Source: a bacterium (GTDB lineage Bacteria > Sysuimicrobiota > Sysuimicrobiia > Sysuimicrobiales > Thermofontiviventaceae). Taken from it: 50,533 bases of DNA. Location of the stretch: NCBI GenBank assembly GCA_030550015.1, contig JAUQQG010000041.1, positions 1-50,533 of the forward strand. Direction: 5' to 3'. The notes beneath the pieces are model-generated. The model made no database searches. It was not told the origin of the DNA and saw only the letters and a list, made by a program, of their open reading frames with translations. Made by a program: the position numbers and the translations under genes. Position 1 is the first letter of the stretch, and every line of letters starts with the position of its first letter. Of this stretch, positions 42,715 to 50,533 are shown piece by piece.

Positions 42715-43860
42715 GTGAGGAGGAAAGCGTTTCTTTGCAAAGGGATCATCCTCCTGCTCATCGCTGCAGCAGTACTTTTTTTCTTGGAGTTCCCTTTGTA
42801 TAGCGCAGATTCGCTCTCTAAGCGGCGTGGGGAGTTGGAGCAGATCCAGCGCCGTCTCCAGGAGGAACGATCGCGGCTCCGGAAGGTGAAACGGGAGCAG
42901 CGGCGGGTGCTGGATGAGGTGGAGCAGCTGGACAGGGCAATGGAGCGAAACGAGATAAGGCTGAAGTTGTTGCAGCGGCAGCTGCGCCAGGTTCAGGCAC
43001 GGATCCAGGCCACAGGGACCAAGCTGACGATCAGCGAGGGACGGTTGAGAAGACAGCGCCAAGCCTTAGGGATGCGCCTCCGCCAGATCTATCAATGGGG
43101 GCGGGTCGGGTATCTCGACCTCCTCTTGGGCTCTCGGGATTTCGGGGAGTTCGTGACCCACTACACCTACTTGGGCTTGATCGTCCGCAGGGACGGGGAG
43201 TTGATCCAGGACCTTGTGGAGGAGACGCAGAGATGGAGAGAGCTCAGGGCGCAGCTCGCCTCCCAGCAAGAGGAGCTCCAGGGGCTCATCTCCCAGGTTC
43301 AGCGCGAGCAGCGCGCTCTAGAGCAGGAGGCGGAGAGGAAGCGCCAGCTCCTGGCAGAGATCGCCCAGAAGCGTGCCCTCTACGAACAAGTCGTGGAGGA
43401 TCTGGAGCGGGAATCCAAGGAGCTCGAGGAACTCATCCGGCAGATCCAAGCGGGGAGCCGGCGCTTTGGCGTGATCTCTCGGGGAGCGCTTCTCTGGCCG
43501 CTAGAGGGGGAAATCACCTCAGGGTTCGGGGTGCGGCGGCATCCTATCTTCCGCATCGCCAAGATGCATACGGGGGTGGACATCGCATCTACGTGGGGGA
43601 CCCCAGTGCCAGCTGCAGGAGATGGCGAGGTGATCTATGCAGGCTGGTTTGGGGGATATGGGAAGATTGTGGTGATCGATCACGGCGGGGGGCTCTCCAC
43701 GCTGTACGCGCACCTCTCGACGATCCTTGTGGAGCTTGGGCAAAAGGTGAAACGAGGCCAGATCATCGGCAGGGTAGGGAGCACAGGGTACAGCACCGGA
43801 CCTCACCTCCACTTTGAGATTCGCATCGACGGCCGCCCCGTGGACCCACTCGCCCCCTGA
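42715..43860 (+). CDS. envC: EnvC-like murein hydrolase activator with intact M23 peptidase site
   Basis: This 381-residue protein has an N-terminal membrane segment or signal (residues about 9-26), a long coiled coil (about 35-255), and a C-terminal LytM/M23 domain. Enteric EnvC lacks the zinc ligands and only activates amidases. Here the ligands are present, MHTGVDIAS (HxxxD) and GPHLHFEIR (HxH), so it could cut peptidoglycan directly. It starts at GTG with GTGAGGAG in front, four bases after ftsX. FtsEX is expected to control it from across the membrane. Catalysis is inferred from the ligands only. Confidence 0.9.
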   Translation: MRRKAFLCKGIILLLIAAAVLFFLEFPLYSADSLSKRRGELEQIQRRLQEERSRLRKVKREQRRVLDEVEQLDRAMERNEIRLKLLQRQLRQVQARIQATGTKLTISEGRLRRQRQALGMRLRQIYQWGRVGYLDLLLGSRDFGEFVTHYTYLGLIVRRDGELIQDLVEETQRWRELRAQLASQQEELQGLISQVQREQRALEQEAERKRQLLAEIAQKRALYEQVVEDLERESKELEELIRQIQAGSRRFGVISRGALLWPLEGEITSGFGVRRHPIFRIAKMHTGVDIASTWGTPVPAAGDGEVIYAGWFGGYGKIVVIDHGGGLSTLYAHLSTILVELGQKVKRGQIIGRVGSTGYSTGPHLHFEIRIDGRPVDPLAP

Positions 43861-43965
43861 TCGTCCTGCCGAGAGAAAAGTCTCCTTCCTGCAATCAGGG
43901 AAGAGTTCTCAGGGATTGCGATGTTCCGTTCGTTCGTGTATCGTGTATGAGTGTGTAAGGACCGG

Positions 43966-45210
43966 ATGATAAAGAAGCTGAGGCGGTGTGCGATGCGGAT
44001 CCGAAAGAAATTGGCTGCAACGGTGCTGATAGGGTTCCTTCTTCTTGGGGCCTTCTGGGCTGGCTACGGATATGGCCAGCGCAGGGCTTCGGCCGCGGAG
44101 ACGCAAACCCAGGGGATGGCTCTCCTGCGAGAGCTCCTGCGCGCTGTCCAACAGTACTACATCGAGCGGAAAATCGATCTGGACCGGCTCATGTACGGGG
44201 CTGCCAAGGGGATGCTGGAGGCCCTCGGCGACCCTTACACGCGCTTCATGGAGCCCAGGGCCTATCGGATCTTCCAGGAGGATGCGAGAGGGGTCTTCAA
44301 TGGCATCGGCATCTTCATCGACATCCGGGATGGCCACCTCATCGTCGTCCAGCCCATTGAGGGCACACCCGCTCACCGGAAGGGGCTTCGTCCAGGCGAC
44401 AAGATTCTTTCCATCGATGGCGTCTCCACCAAAGACATGGCGCTTCAAGAGGCGGTCATGCGCATCCGGGGCCCGGCAGGTACCACAGTGCGCCTGAAGT
44501 TGGAGCGGGAAGGTCGTGTCTTCGAGGTCGAGATTGTCCGGGCTAAGATCCAGATCGATACAGTACAGGGGCCCGAGATCGTGGATGCAGCAGTGCGAAA
44601 GGAGCTGGAACAGGAGCGCCTGGGATATGTCCGCATCCTTACCTTCAACGAGGCCACGAGCCGGGATTTCGAGGAAACGCTCCGGCCGATGGTCCAAAGG
44701 GGCATCCGGGGGCTCATTCTGGACCTGCGGAACAACGGCGGCGGGTTGCTGGACTCTGTCATCAAGGTGGCGGACGACTTTCTAGAGGGCGGTCCTGTGG
44801 TCTATGTGGTGGACCGGAACGGGAAGAAGGAAGCTTCCATGGCTAAAGGGGGCGCGATCTTCAAGGGACCTGTGGTGGTCCTCGTAAACGAGTTCACGGC
44901 GAGTGCGGCGGAGATCCTCGCGGGGGCCTTGCAGGACAGGTTGGACGCGCCCCTCGTGGGTGTGCAGACGTTCGGGAAAGGGGTGATCCAGACCATCGTC
45001 CCGCTCCCTGGAGGGGCGGCGGCGTCGATTACCACTGCCCGTTATCTCACCCCGAAAGGACGAGACATTCACAAGAAAGGCCTTTCACCGACCGTTGTGG
45101 CGGGGGAGAGGATCGAAGGGAAGCCGGACCTGGAGGTGCGGAAGATCCAAGCCCAGCAACTCAGCAAGGCCATCGAGGTGCTCAAGAACATGTTGGTGAG
45201 GAGGAAATGA
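43966..45210 (+). CDS. ctpA: Carboxyl-terminal processing protease (S41, CtpA type)
   Basis: This 414-residue exported protease has an N-terminal membrane anchor, an extracytoplasmic helical region, a PDZ domain (GVFNGIGIFIDIRDGHLIVV, GLRPGDKILSIDG) and the S41 peptidase domain. The catalytic Ser lies in NEFTASAAEIL and Lys in GVQTFGKGVIQT, the Ser-Lys dyad of the family. CtpA proteases trim or degrade cell-wall enzymes. The ATG at 43966 lies five bases after TAAGGA. A later ATG at 43993 is also plausible. It follows envC and overlaps the next gene (ATGA), as in many ftsEX-envC-ctpA clusters. Confidence 0.93.
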   Translation: MIKKLRRCAMRIRKKLAATVLIGFLLLGAFWAGYGYGQRRASAAETQTQGMALLRELLRAVQQYYIERKIDLDRLMYGAAKGMLEALGDPYTRFMEPRAYRIFQEDARGVFNGIGIFIDIRDGHLIVVQPIEGTPAHRKGLRPGDKILSIDGVSTKDMALQEAVMRIRGPAGTTVRLKLEREGRVFEVEIVRAKIQIDTVQGPEIVDAAVRKELEQERLGYVRILTFNEATSRDFEETLRPMVQRGIRGLILDLRNNGGGLLDSVIKVADDFLEGGPVVYVVDRNGKKEASMAKGGAIFKGPVVVLVNEFTASAAEILAGALQDRLDAPLVGVQTFGKGVIQTIVPLPGGAAASITTARYLTPKGRDIHKKGLSPTVVAGERIEGKPDLEVRKIQAQQLSKAIEVLKNMLVRRK

Positions 45211-46058
45211 AGCGGCCCTCCCTCTTCCTCATCCTTCTTGTGACTGTCTTTGCAGGCGTTGGGACAGGGGCTTTTTTGGCTTCCAGGCGCCAGGCTTTCC
45301 CACCGATTCCCCGGCCCCAACACGTTGTGCCGGTTCCCAAAACTCCAGAGGCTCCGAAGGTCTCCAAGGAGTCTCCTCCTTCTCCCCCCGCTGACCGGAA
45401 GGCACGCGTTGCCATTATCTTCGACGACGCCGGGGGAAGCTGGGAGGATTTCCTCGCGGTCCTCTCCCTCCAAAGGCCTGTAACCATCGCAGTCCTCCCC
45501 CACCTGCGCTACTCCCGACAGATCGCTGAGAGGGCGGCCCAAGAGGGGCTGGAGGTGCTCCTTCACCTTCCTATTCAGCCAGAAGATCCCGAGAAGGCAC
45601 TGGGGCCAGGAGGGATCAGGGTGGACATGGGAGAGGAAGAGATCCGGCGCGTGGTAAAGGACGACCTCTCTGCAGTCCCCGGGGTCAGGGGGGTGAATAA
45701 CCATATGGGGTCCCTGGGGACGTCCGACCCACGGGTCATGCGGGCGATCCTCCAGGAGGTGAAGGAACGAGGGCTCTTCTTTGTGGACAGCAAGACATCC
45801 CCTCGCTCCCTTGGAGAGGTCCTGGCACGGCAGCTCGGAGTTCCCGCGGCCTCCCGACATGTCTTCTTGGACAATGAGGATGACCCAGAGTATATCGCCG
45901 GGCAGATCAAGAAGCTCATCGAGATCGCCCTCCGACAAGGTGAGGCCATCGCCATTGGGCACGTTCACAGGAAGACGGCAAAGGTCCTGGCAGAGATGCT
46001 TCCTGAAATCGATGCAGCGGGGATCGAGATCGTTCCTGTTTCCAACCTGGTCCGCTAG
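45207..46058 (+). CDS. yibQ: Divergent polysaccharide deacetylase (YibQ/DUF610 family)
   Basis: This 283-residue protein has a signal anchor (residues about 5-26), a Pro-rich linker, and a CE4-like domain of the divergent deacetylase family: AIIFDDAGGSWEDF (metal Asp pair), NNHMGS, and FVDSKTSPRSLG. Members lie next to envC and ctpA in many genomes, probably acting on peptidoglycan outside the membrane. It starts with the ATGA that ends ctpA. Whether it is an active deacetylase is unproven for the family. Confidence 0.88.
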   Translation: MKRPSLFLILLVTVFAGVGTGAFLASRRQAFPPIPRPQHVVPVPKTPEAPKVSKESPPSPPADRKARVAIIFDDAGGSWEDFLAVLSLQRPVTIAVLPHLRYSRQIAERAAQEGLEVLLHLPIQPEDPEKALGPGGIRVDMGEEEIRRVVKDDLSAVPGVRGVNNHMGSLGTSDPRVMRAILQEVKERGLFFVDSKTSPRSLGEVLARQLGVPAASRHVFLDNEDDPEYIAGQIKKLIEIALRQGEAIAIGHVHRKTAKVLAEMLPEIDAAGIEIVPVSNLVR

Positions 46059-46193
46059 CCCCGTTGGCATATACTGGATCCACAAAGCGAATCGTTTTTC
46101 TCCCAAGCACGTTGGTCAGAGGGATTTCTTTGCCTTGTCGAGAAGTCTTACTAGGCGCCACACCAATACTCCCAAAAGGAGGGTGCGAGATCT

Positions 46194-47465
46194 ATGAGCC
46201 AGGAGACGGTCCTCACCAGGCCCAAGGAAGATCCCTGGGAGATGGCCCTGGAACAGTTCCACCGGGCAGCGGATTACCTTCCCCTCAAAAGGGGGATCAG
46301 GGAGTTCCTCGCCTATCCCAAGCGGGAGCTGACTGTGAACTTCCCCGTGAAGATGGACGATGGGTCCGTGCGAATTTTCACGGGATATCGCGTCCATCAT
46401 AGCACGGTCCTGGGGCCCACCAAGGGTGGGATCCGCTATCACCCTGACGTGACCCTCAACGAGGTTAGGGCACTGGCGATGTGGATGACCTGGAAGTGCG
46501 CCGTTGCTGGCTTGCCGTACGGAGGCGCGAAGGGCGGGGTTGTGTGCGATCCCAAGAAGATGTCCATGAACGAGCTGGAGAACTTGACCCGCCGGTACGC
46601 CACCGAGATCAGCATCCTCATGGGGCCCGAAAGCGATATCCCGGCCCCGGATGTGGGGACGAACCCCCAGGTGATGGCCTGGATCATGGATACCTACAGC
46701 ATGCACCGGGGCTACTCTGTGCCGGCGGTAGTGACGGGGAAGCCTATTAGCATTGGAGGATCCCAGGGGCGGTTTGAAGCGACGGGTCGAGGGTGTATGA
46801 TTGTCGCCCGGGAGGGGGCGAAATACCTGGGGATCCCGCTCCAAGAGGCGAGGGTCGTTGTTCAAGGATTTGGGAACGTCGGGTCTGTGGCAGCGTACCT
46901 GATGCACGACGCGGGGGCCAAGGTCATTGCAGTGAGCGACAGCCGGGGAGGGATCTATAACCCAAAGGGGATTGATCCGCGTCAGGTCCTGGACCACAAG
47001 CGGAAGACCGGATCCGTGGTGGATTTTCCAGGCGCAGACGTTGTGACCAACGAGGAGCTCCTAGAGCTCCCTTGCGATATCCTCATTCCCAGCGCCCTGG
47101 AGGGTGCGATCACAGGGGCGAACGCCCCGAAGATCAAGGCGAAGCTGATCGTCGAAGGGGCCAACGGTCCGACCACCCCGGAGGCAGACGAGATTTTGAA
47201 GGAGCGGGGGGTGACGGTGATCCCGGACATCCTGGCCAACTCCGGTGGAGTCATCGTTTCCTACTTCGAGTGGGTCCAAGATCTCCAGTCTTTCTTCTGG
47301 ACGGAGGAGGAGATCAACCAGAGGTTGGAGAGGCTGATGGTTCAGAGCTTCTACCATGTCCTCGAGACGGCGGAGAAGTATAAGGTGGACCTGCGAACTG
47401 GTGCGATGATCCGGGCCATCAGCAGGGTCTCCGATGCCCTCATGACCAGGGGGATCTACCCCTAA
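46194..47465 (+). CDS. gdhA: Glutamate dehydrogenase
   Basis: This 423-residue hexameric-type enzyme interconverts glutamate with 2-oxoglutarate and ammonia. It has the substrate segment [20 protein letters not shown], the catalytic Lys in LPYGGAKGG, and the dinucleotide motif [14 protein letters not shown]. Length and motifs fit the short bacterial/archaeal-type enzymes. The cofactor (NAD or NADP) cannot be fixed by eye. GGAGGG lies 10 bp before the ATG. It could drain the glutamate formed by the hut pathway and feeds ammonia metabolism. It is separated by 170 bp, including a paired-hairpin repeat, from the FAD oxidoreductase gene. Confidence 0.96.
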   Translation: MSQETVLTRPKEDPWEMALEQFHRAADYLPLKRGIREFLAYPKRELTVNFPVKMDDGSVRIFTGYRVHHSTVLGPTKGGIRYHPDVTLNEVRALAMWMTWKCAVAGLPYGGAKGGVVCDPKKMSMNELENLTRRYATEISILMGPESDIPAPDVGTNPQVMAWIMDTYSMHRGYSVPAVVTGKPISIGGSQGRFEATGRGCMIVAREGAKYLGIPLQEARVVVQGFGNVGSVAAYLMHDAGAKVIAVSDSRGGIYNPKGIDPRQVLDHKRKTGSVVDFPGADVVTNEELLELPCDILIPSALEGAITGANAPKIKAKLIVEGANGPTTPEADEILKERGVTVIPDILANSGGVIVSYFEWVQDLQSFFWTEEEINQRLERLMVQSFYHVLETAEKYKVDLRTGAMIRAISRVSDALMTRGIYP

Positions 47466-47530
47466 AACCTGTCCTATTGAAAGAGGTAGGGGGTTCTCCC
47501 CGCTGGTGGAAGTGGGTGCGTCGGAAGTTG

Positions 47531-47611
47531 CCCGAGCGAAATCCTTTGCCAGGATTCCGCTGGGACAGGGAGTTTCCAGGCGGCCTCCGGACAACGTCAA
47601 AGTCCTTTGAC
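47531..47611. repeat. Paired-hairpin repeat, copy 5 (A + B)
   Basis: Hairpin A (47531-47564) pairs CCCGAGCGAAATCCT with AGGATTCCGCTGGG. Hairpin B has the core GTCAAAG-TC-CTTTGAC (47596-47611, perfect) and is followed by AGTTCGTGAAGGGAGG, which includes the next gene's ribosome-binding region. A near-identical AGTTCGTGAAGGAGG follows copy 4. There is no T-tract. Confidence 0.65.
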
Positions 47612-47634
47612 AGTTCGTGAAGGGAGGGAAAGAG

Positions 47635-48795
47635 GTGGGAGAAAGTGTCCCGAGGAGCGCCGAGGTTGTGATTGTGGGGGCCGGTTCTACCGGCCTCAGC
47701 ATCGCCTACCACCTAGCGAGCCTGGGCGTGCGGGACGTTGTAGTGGTGGATCGCCTGGGGATCGCCTCTGGTTCAACGGGCCGAAGCGCGGGGGGCATCC
47801 GCCAACAGTTTGCCTCTGAGGTGAATGTCCGCCTTTCCCTGTACAGTGTGCAAGCCTACGAACGCTTCAAAGAGGAGGTAGGCCAGGATATCGACTTTCG
47901 CCAGTACGGCTATCTCTTCCTGGCCACCACTCCAGAGGAGGTAGAGGCATTCTCGACAAACGTGGCACTCCAGCAATCTCTTGGTGTCCCAGTGCGGTTG
48001 ATTGCAAAGGAGGAGGCGAAGGAGATCGTCCCCCAGCTTCATGTGGGAGACGTGCTGGCTGCGACCTTCTGCCCTACCGATGGGTATGCGGACCCGTATA
48101 GCGTGGCGATGGGATACGCTGCCGCGGCGAGGAGGATGGGGGTTTCCATCGTGGAGGGCGTGGAGGTGACAGGGATCAAGGTCACAAGAGGCCGCGTCAC
48201 CTCAGTGGTCACGGGCAAAGGGGAGATCTCCACGCATACCGTCATCAATGCGGCGGGGCCGTGGGCCGGGGTGATTGGGAGGATGGCCGGCGTGGACCTC
48301 CCCATCCAGCCCTTCCGCCGCCAGGTGTTCGTGACAGGGCCATTCGATAAACTCCCCGAGAGGCTCCCCATGGTCATTGAGTTCCGCACGCACTTCTACT
48401 TCCGCAGAGAGGGGCCGGGGATCCTGTTTGGCATGACTGATCCAGACGAACCGCCTGGCTTCCATACCCACGTGGATTGGGCGTTCCTGGAGAAGGTGCT
48501 GGCAAGGGCGGTCCACCGTGTCCCGGTCTTTGCTGAAGCGTCCGTCCATAGGGGGTGGGCTGGTCTCTACGATACGACTCCTGATGACAACCCGATCCTC
48601 GGGAAGATCCCTGAGGTTGAGGGGTTCATCGTGGCGGCTGGCTTTTCCGGACATGGATTCATGCACGCGCCCGCGGTGGGCCGGTGCATCGCAGAGATTG
48701 TGGTCTTTGGAGAGGCAAAGACGGTGGACATCTCCTCGCTGAGCTATGGCCGGTTTGTCCAAGGAGGAAGGGGGCGGGAACTGTACGTAATTTAA
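47635..48795 (+). CDS. FAD-dependent oxidoreductase of the DAO/sarcosine oxidase family
   Basis: This 386-residue flavoprotein has an N-terminal FAD-binding motif VVIVGAGSTGLSIAYHLASL (GxGxxG), the SGSTGRSAGGIRQQF segment characteristic of sarcosine-oxidase beta/dimethylglycine-type enzymes, and the C-terminal GFIVAAGFSGHGFMHAPAVG. It oxidises an amine or amino acid to an imine with release of ammonia or an aldehyde. The GTG at 47635 is favoured by GGGAGG seven bases upstream. A GTG at 47617 is in frame. It lies between gdhA and an orphan LivF ATPase, suggesting amino-acid or N-methyl amino-acid catabolism. Confidence 0.88.
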   Translation: MGESVPRSAEVVIVGAGSTGLSIAYHLASLGVRDVVVVDRLGIASGSTGRSAGGIRQQFASEVNVRLSLYSVQAYERFKEEVGQDIDFRQYGYLFLATTPEEVEAFSTNVALQQSLGVPVRLIAKEEAKEIVPQLHVGDVLAATFCPTDGYADPYSVAMGYAAAARRMGVSIVEGVEVTGIKVTRGRVTSVVTGKGEISTHTVINAAGPWAGVIGRMAGVDLPIQPFRRQVFVTGPFDKLPERLPMVIEFRTHFYFRREGPGILFGMTDPDEPPGFHTHVDWAFLEKVLARAVHRVPVFAEASVHRGWAGLYDTTPDDNPILGKIPEVEGFIVAAGFSGHGFMHAPAVGRCIAEIVVFGEAKTVDISSLSYGRFVQGGRGRELYVI

Positions 48796-48842
48796 TCTAT
48801 CCCCCGATGGGGAGCTTATTCCGTGAAGAGGGAGGGACGTAA

Positions 48843-49553
48843 GTGGCACTGCTTGAAGTTCAAAACCTCCATGTCTATTATGGGAACATCCATGCCCTCA
48901 AGGGGATTAGCTTCACCGTAGAGGAAGGCGAGATCGTAACACTCCTGGGAAGCAACGGCGCGGGGAAGAGCACGACGTTGCGGACCATCTCCGGCCTGCT
49001 CCGGCCACGCGAAGGGCAGATCTTCCTGGAGGGGAGACGGTTGGAGAATGTCCCTCCCCATGAGATTGTGGAGATGGGAGTCGCGCATGTCCCAGAGGGC
49101 AGACGTATCTTCGGTCGTCTCACTGTCCTGGAGAACCTCCTCATGGGGGCGTTCGTGCGCAAGGATCCCAAAGGGATCAAGGAGGACCTGGAGCGCGTGT
49201 TCACCCTTTTCCCCAGGCTTAAGGAGCGTATGCACCAGGTGGCTGGAACGCTTTCGGGGGGAGAACAGCAAATGCTGGCCATTGGGAGAGGGTTGATGGC
49301 CCGGCCACGCGTCCTCCTCCTTGACGAACCTTCCATGGGGCTTGCCCCTGTGCTCGTGGAACAGATCTTCGAGACCATCCAGGACATCAACCGGCAAGGG
49401 ACCACGGTCCTCCTCGTAGAGCAGAACGTCTATATGGCCCTTACCATCGCCCACAGGGGGTATGTGCTGGAGACAGGGACCATTGCCATCTCCGGTACCG
49501 CAAGCGAGCTGAGGGCCAACCAGCGAGTGAAGGAGGCTTACCTCGGGGCATAA
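48843..49553 (+). CDS. Orphan ABC ATPase of the LivF type
   Basis: This 236-residue ATPase has Walker A GSNGAGKST, signature LSGGEQQMLAIGRGL, Walker B VLLLDEPSMGLAP, and the LivF marker GVAHVPEGRRIFGRLTVLEN. It is a complete LivF-type protein, but no livG, livH, livM or binding protein lies beside it. It is clearly distinct from the LivF of the hut-linked importer. It may work with transporter parts encoded elsewhere. The GTG start follows GGGAGGGAC. It lies 47 bp after the FAD oxidoreductase, probably in the same operon. Confidence 0.9.
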   Translation: MALLEVQNLHVYYGNIHALKGISFTVEEGEIVTLLGSNGAGKSTTLRTISGLLRPREGQIFLEGRRLENVPPHEIVEMGVAHVPEGRRIFGRLTVLENLLMGAFVRKDPKGIKEDLERVFTLFPRLKERMHQVAGTLSGGEQQMLAIGRGLMARPRVLLLDEPSMGLAPVLVEQIFETIQDINRQGTTVLLVEQNVYMALTIAHRGYVLETGTIAISGTASELRANQRVKEAYLGA

Positions 49554-49788
49554 CACAAGGCTCCCCACCAGGCCATCTCCGCCCTTGTTCCTTCAAAAAG
49601 GCGAGGTAGTTACTCCCCTTGCGATCGTCCAGTTGCCCGAGGCAGCAGGGGCAGATCTTGGAATATCCCCAATGGAACATATTCCCCCTCTCGACAGGCT
49701 CCTGCGCTTTCCCGGAAGGCTTCCCCGCTGGGAATGGGAGAGAGTGGAGGTTGGGGGTGAAAGACCAATGGAAAGAGGTGATTTGAGG

Positions 49789-50289
49789 ATGAAATGGTTC
49801 TTGCTTTTGGTAGCGATCATTTTAGTGATGGCCATGCCTGCAGTAGCTCAGGTATCCTCCACCATCGTCGCCGGACAGTCCGTCGGGTCGTTGCGCATCG
49901 GCGCGCCCATCAGCGAGGCGATCAGTCTCCTCGGTGACCTCTATGAGAAGGAGGACTCCCAGTCTGGGAAGTTTACCTCCTATGATTGGCCCCTCACGCC
50001 GTTCTTTGTTGTTGCCGAGAAGGAGAGTGGGAGGATCGTGCTGATTTCGGTGTGGCGGACCAGTGCCTATCGGACGGACAGGGGGATCACGGGAGGAAGC
50101 CGTCGCGACGAAGTCACCCGGGCGTATGGGAACGAGTTCCAGACCGAGGAGGGGGAAAACCTGACGGGATTGATCTTCGACAGGCTGGGAATCGCCTTTT
50201 TCCTCGGGAAGAGGGGTGTCTTGACCGACCGTGTCGTGGAGATCGTGGTATTCGCACCAGGCCGGTGGAAGGAGATCACAGAGGAGTAG
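49789..50289 (+). CDS. Small secreted protein of unknown function
   Basis: This 166-residue protein has a signal peptide (MKWFLLLVAIILVMAMPAVA). The mature part contains a GxSxGSLRIGAPISEAISLLGD-type segment and a compact beta-rich domain. The repeated pattern of residues such as SRRDEVTRAYGNE resembles small periplasmic scaffold or lipoprotein-like domains that follow a distance rule (IGAPISEAI, GGSRRDEVT). The ATG at 49789 is preferred because it directly begins the signal peptide. An upstream ATG at 49768 is in frame. No catalytic motif is visible and I cannot assign a family. Confidence 0.72.
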   Translation: MKWFLLLVAIILVMAMPAVAQVSSTIVAGQSVGSLRIGAPISEAISLLGDLYEKEDSQSGKFTSYDWPLTPFFVVAEKESGRIVLISVWRTSAYRTDRGITGGSRRDEVTRAYGNEFQTEEGENLTGLIFDRLGIAFFLGKRGVLTDRVVEIVVFAPGRWKEITEE

Positions 50290-50290
50290 G

Positions 50291-50324
50291 ATCCAGCGGG
50301 ATCTTTGCAGGGTTTCGCTGGGTT
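50291..50324. repeat. Hairpin repeat, copy 6 (A)
   Basis: ATCCAGCGGGATC pairs imperfectly with GGTTTCGCTGGGTT around TTTGCA, immediately after the secreted-protein stop and before the convergent kinase stop. It closely matches the A hairpin of copy 2 (AGCGGAAC...GTTTCGTAG) and copy 5. Confidence 0.6.
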
Positions 50325-50325
50325 C

Positions 50326-50533
50326 TTAAGGACCTTCCCGGGGGAGGGTGAACGTGATCTCCGTCCCCTCGTGAGGCTTGCTTTTGGCGGTGATGCGGCC
50401 TCCGTGTGCTTCCACGATGTGCTTGGCGATGGCCAGCCCAAGCCCGCTCCCACCGGAACCTCGCGTGCGTGACCGGTCGGCGCGGTAGAACCGTTCAAAG
50501 ATGTGCGGAAGGTCGGCAGGGGGGATTCAGATC
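50326..50533 (-). CDS. C-terminal fragment of a sensor histidine kinase
   Basis: On the minus strand the frame reads [20 protein letters not shown], then [18 protein letters not shown] and ends with [12 protein letters not shown]. These are the F box and G2 box of the HATPase_c domain and the usual kinase C-terminus. The rest of the protein lies beyond the right edge. In the last seven bases the frame shows TGA where a Gly codon is expected before ATC-CCC-CCT (GIPP). This is either a sequencing or cloning artefact at the end or a genuine lesion. Confidence 0.85.

Noticed and set aside
45069-46106. Long open frame antisense to yibQ and ctpA
   Set aside because: It overlaps two well-supported genes and shows only repetitive shadow composition.

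Overview
The window reads as a moderately G+C-rich, gene-dense bacterial chromosome segment with about 45 real genes, two tRNAs, three riboswitch-class leaders, a family of dispersed hairpin repeats and two transposase relics. A tandem-thioredoxin protein disulfide oxidoreductase (a family common in thermophiles), a proton-pumping pyrophosphatase, a Val T-box leader and an FtsEX/EnvC/CtpA/YibQ envelope cluster suggest a thermophilic bacterium of a poorly sampled phylum, possibly diderm. I cannot name the phylum. Both ends of the window are GATC, and the kinase fragment at the right end has an in-frame stop in the last seven bases, so it may be a cloned insert.

Region by region. (1) 1-6.2 kb: a truncated secreted protein and a Mg-type P-ATPase on the minus strand, then TatA, a PAP2 phosphatase and two deacetylases (PIG-L, NodB) on the plus strand. 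(2) 6.2-10.6 kb, minus strand: a fluoride riboswitch with its own promoter and terminator heads an operon of two related small coiled-coil proteins and a double CPxC/CxxH protein. Directly downstream, behind its own promoter and a perfect 13-bp inverted repeat, lies hppA (H+-PPase). (3) 10.9-19.9 kb: an IclR regulator, a complete branched-chain-type ABC importer, hutU and hutI form one operon, facing a ureohydrolase gene. (4) 20.4-24.8 kb: a globin-coupled chemotaxis transducer, a pterin dehydratase, and a thiol-redox operon (PDO, two OsmC proteins, CstR-like repressor). (5) 24.9-34.5 kb: tRNA-Lys, tRNA-Leu, tig-clpP-clpX, lon, and valS behind its T-box. (6) 34.6-40 kb: an FmdB-type zinc ribbon, two LuxR-type regulators with crippled receivers around a NusG paralogue, a secreted zinc metalloprotease behind a c-di-GMP-I riboswitch, then secreted, TPR and SPOR proteins. 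(7) 40.2-46 kb: surE and the ftsE-ftsX-envC-ctpA-yibQ cluster. (8) 46.2-50.5 kb: glutamate dehydrogenase, a DAO-type FAD oxidoreductase, an orphan LivF ATPase, a small secreted protein and a histidine kinase fragment.

How the genes work together. The liv-hut operon looks like uptake and breakdown of histidine or urocanate towards glutamate, which gdhA can deaminate. The fluoride operon and the H+-PPase are neighbours that may belong to one fluoride-tolerance response, because soluble Mg-dependent pyrophosphatases are classic fluoride targets. The c-di-GMP leader overlaps the protease's ribosome-binding site, which predicts shut-off when c-di-GMP is high. The most novel items are the fluoride-controlled operon of unknown proteins, the c-di-GMP-controlled protease, the two degenerate response regulators around the NusG paralogue, and the paired-hairpin repeat family in the right half of the window.
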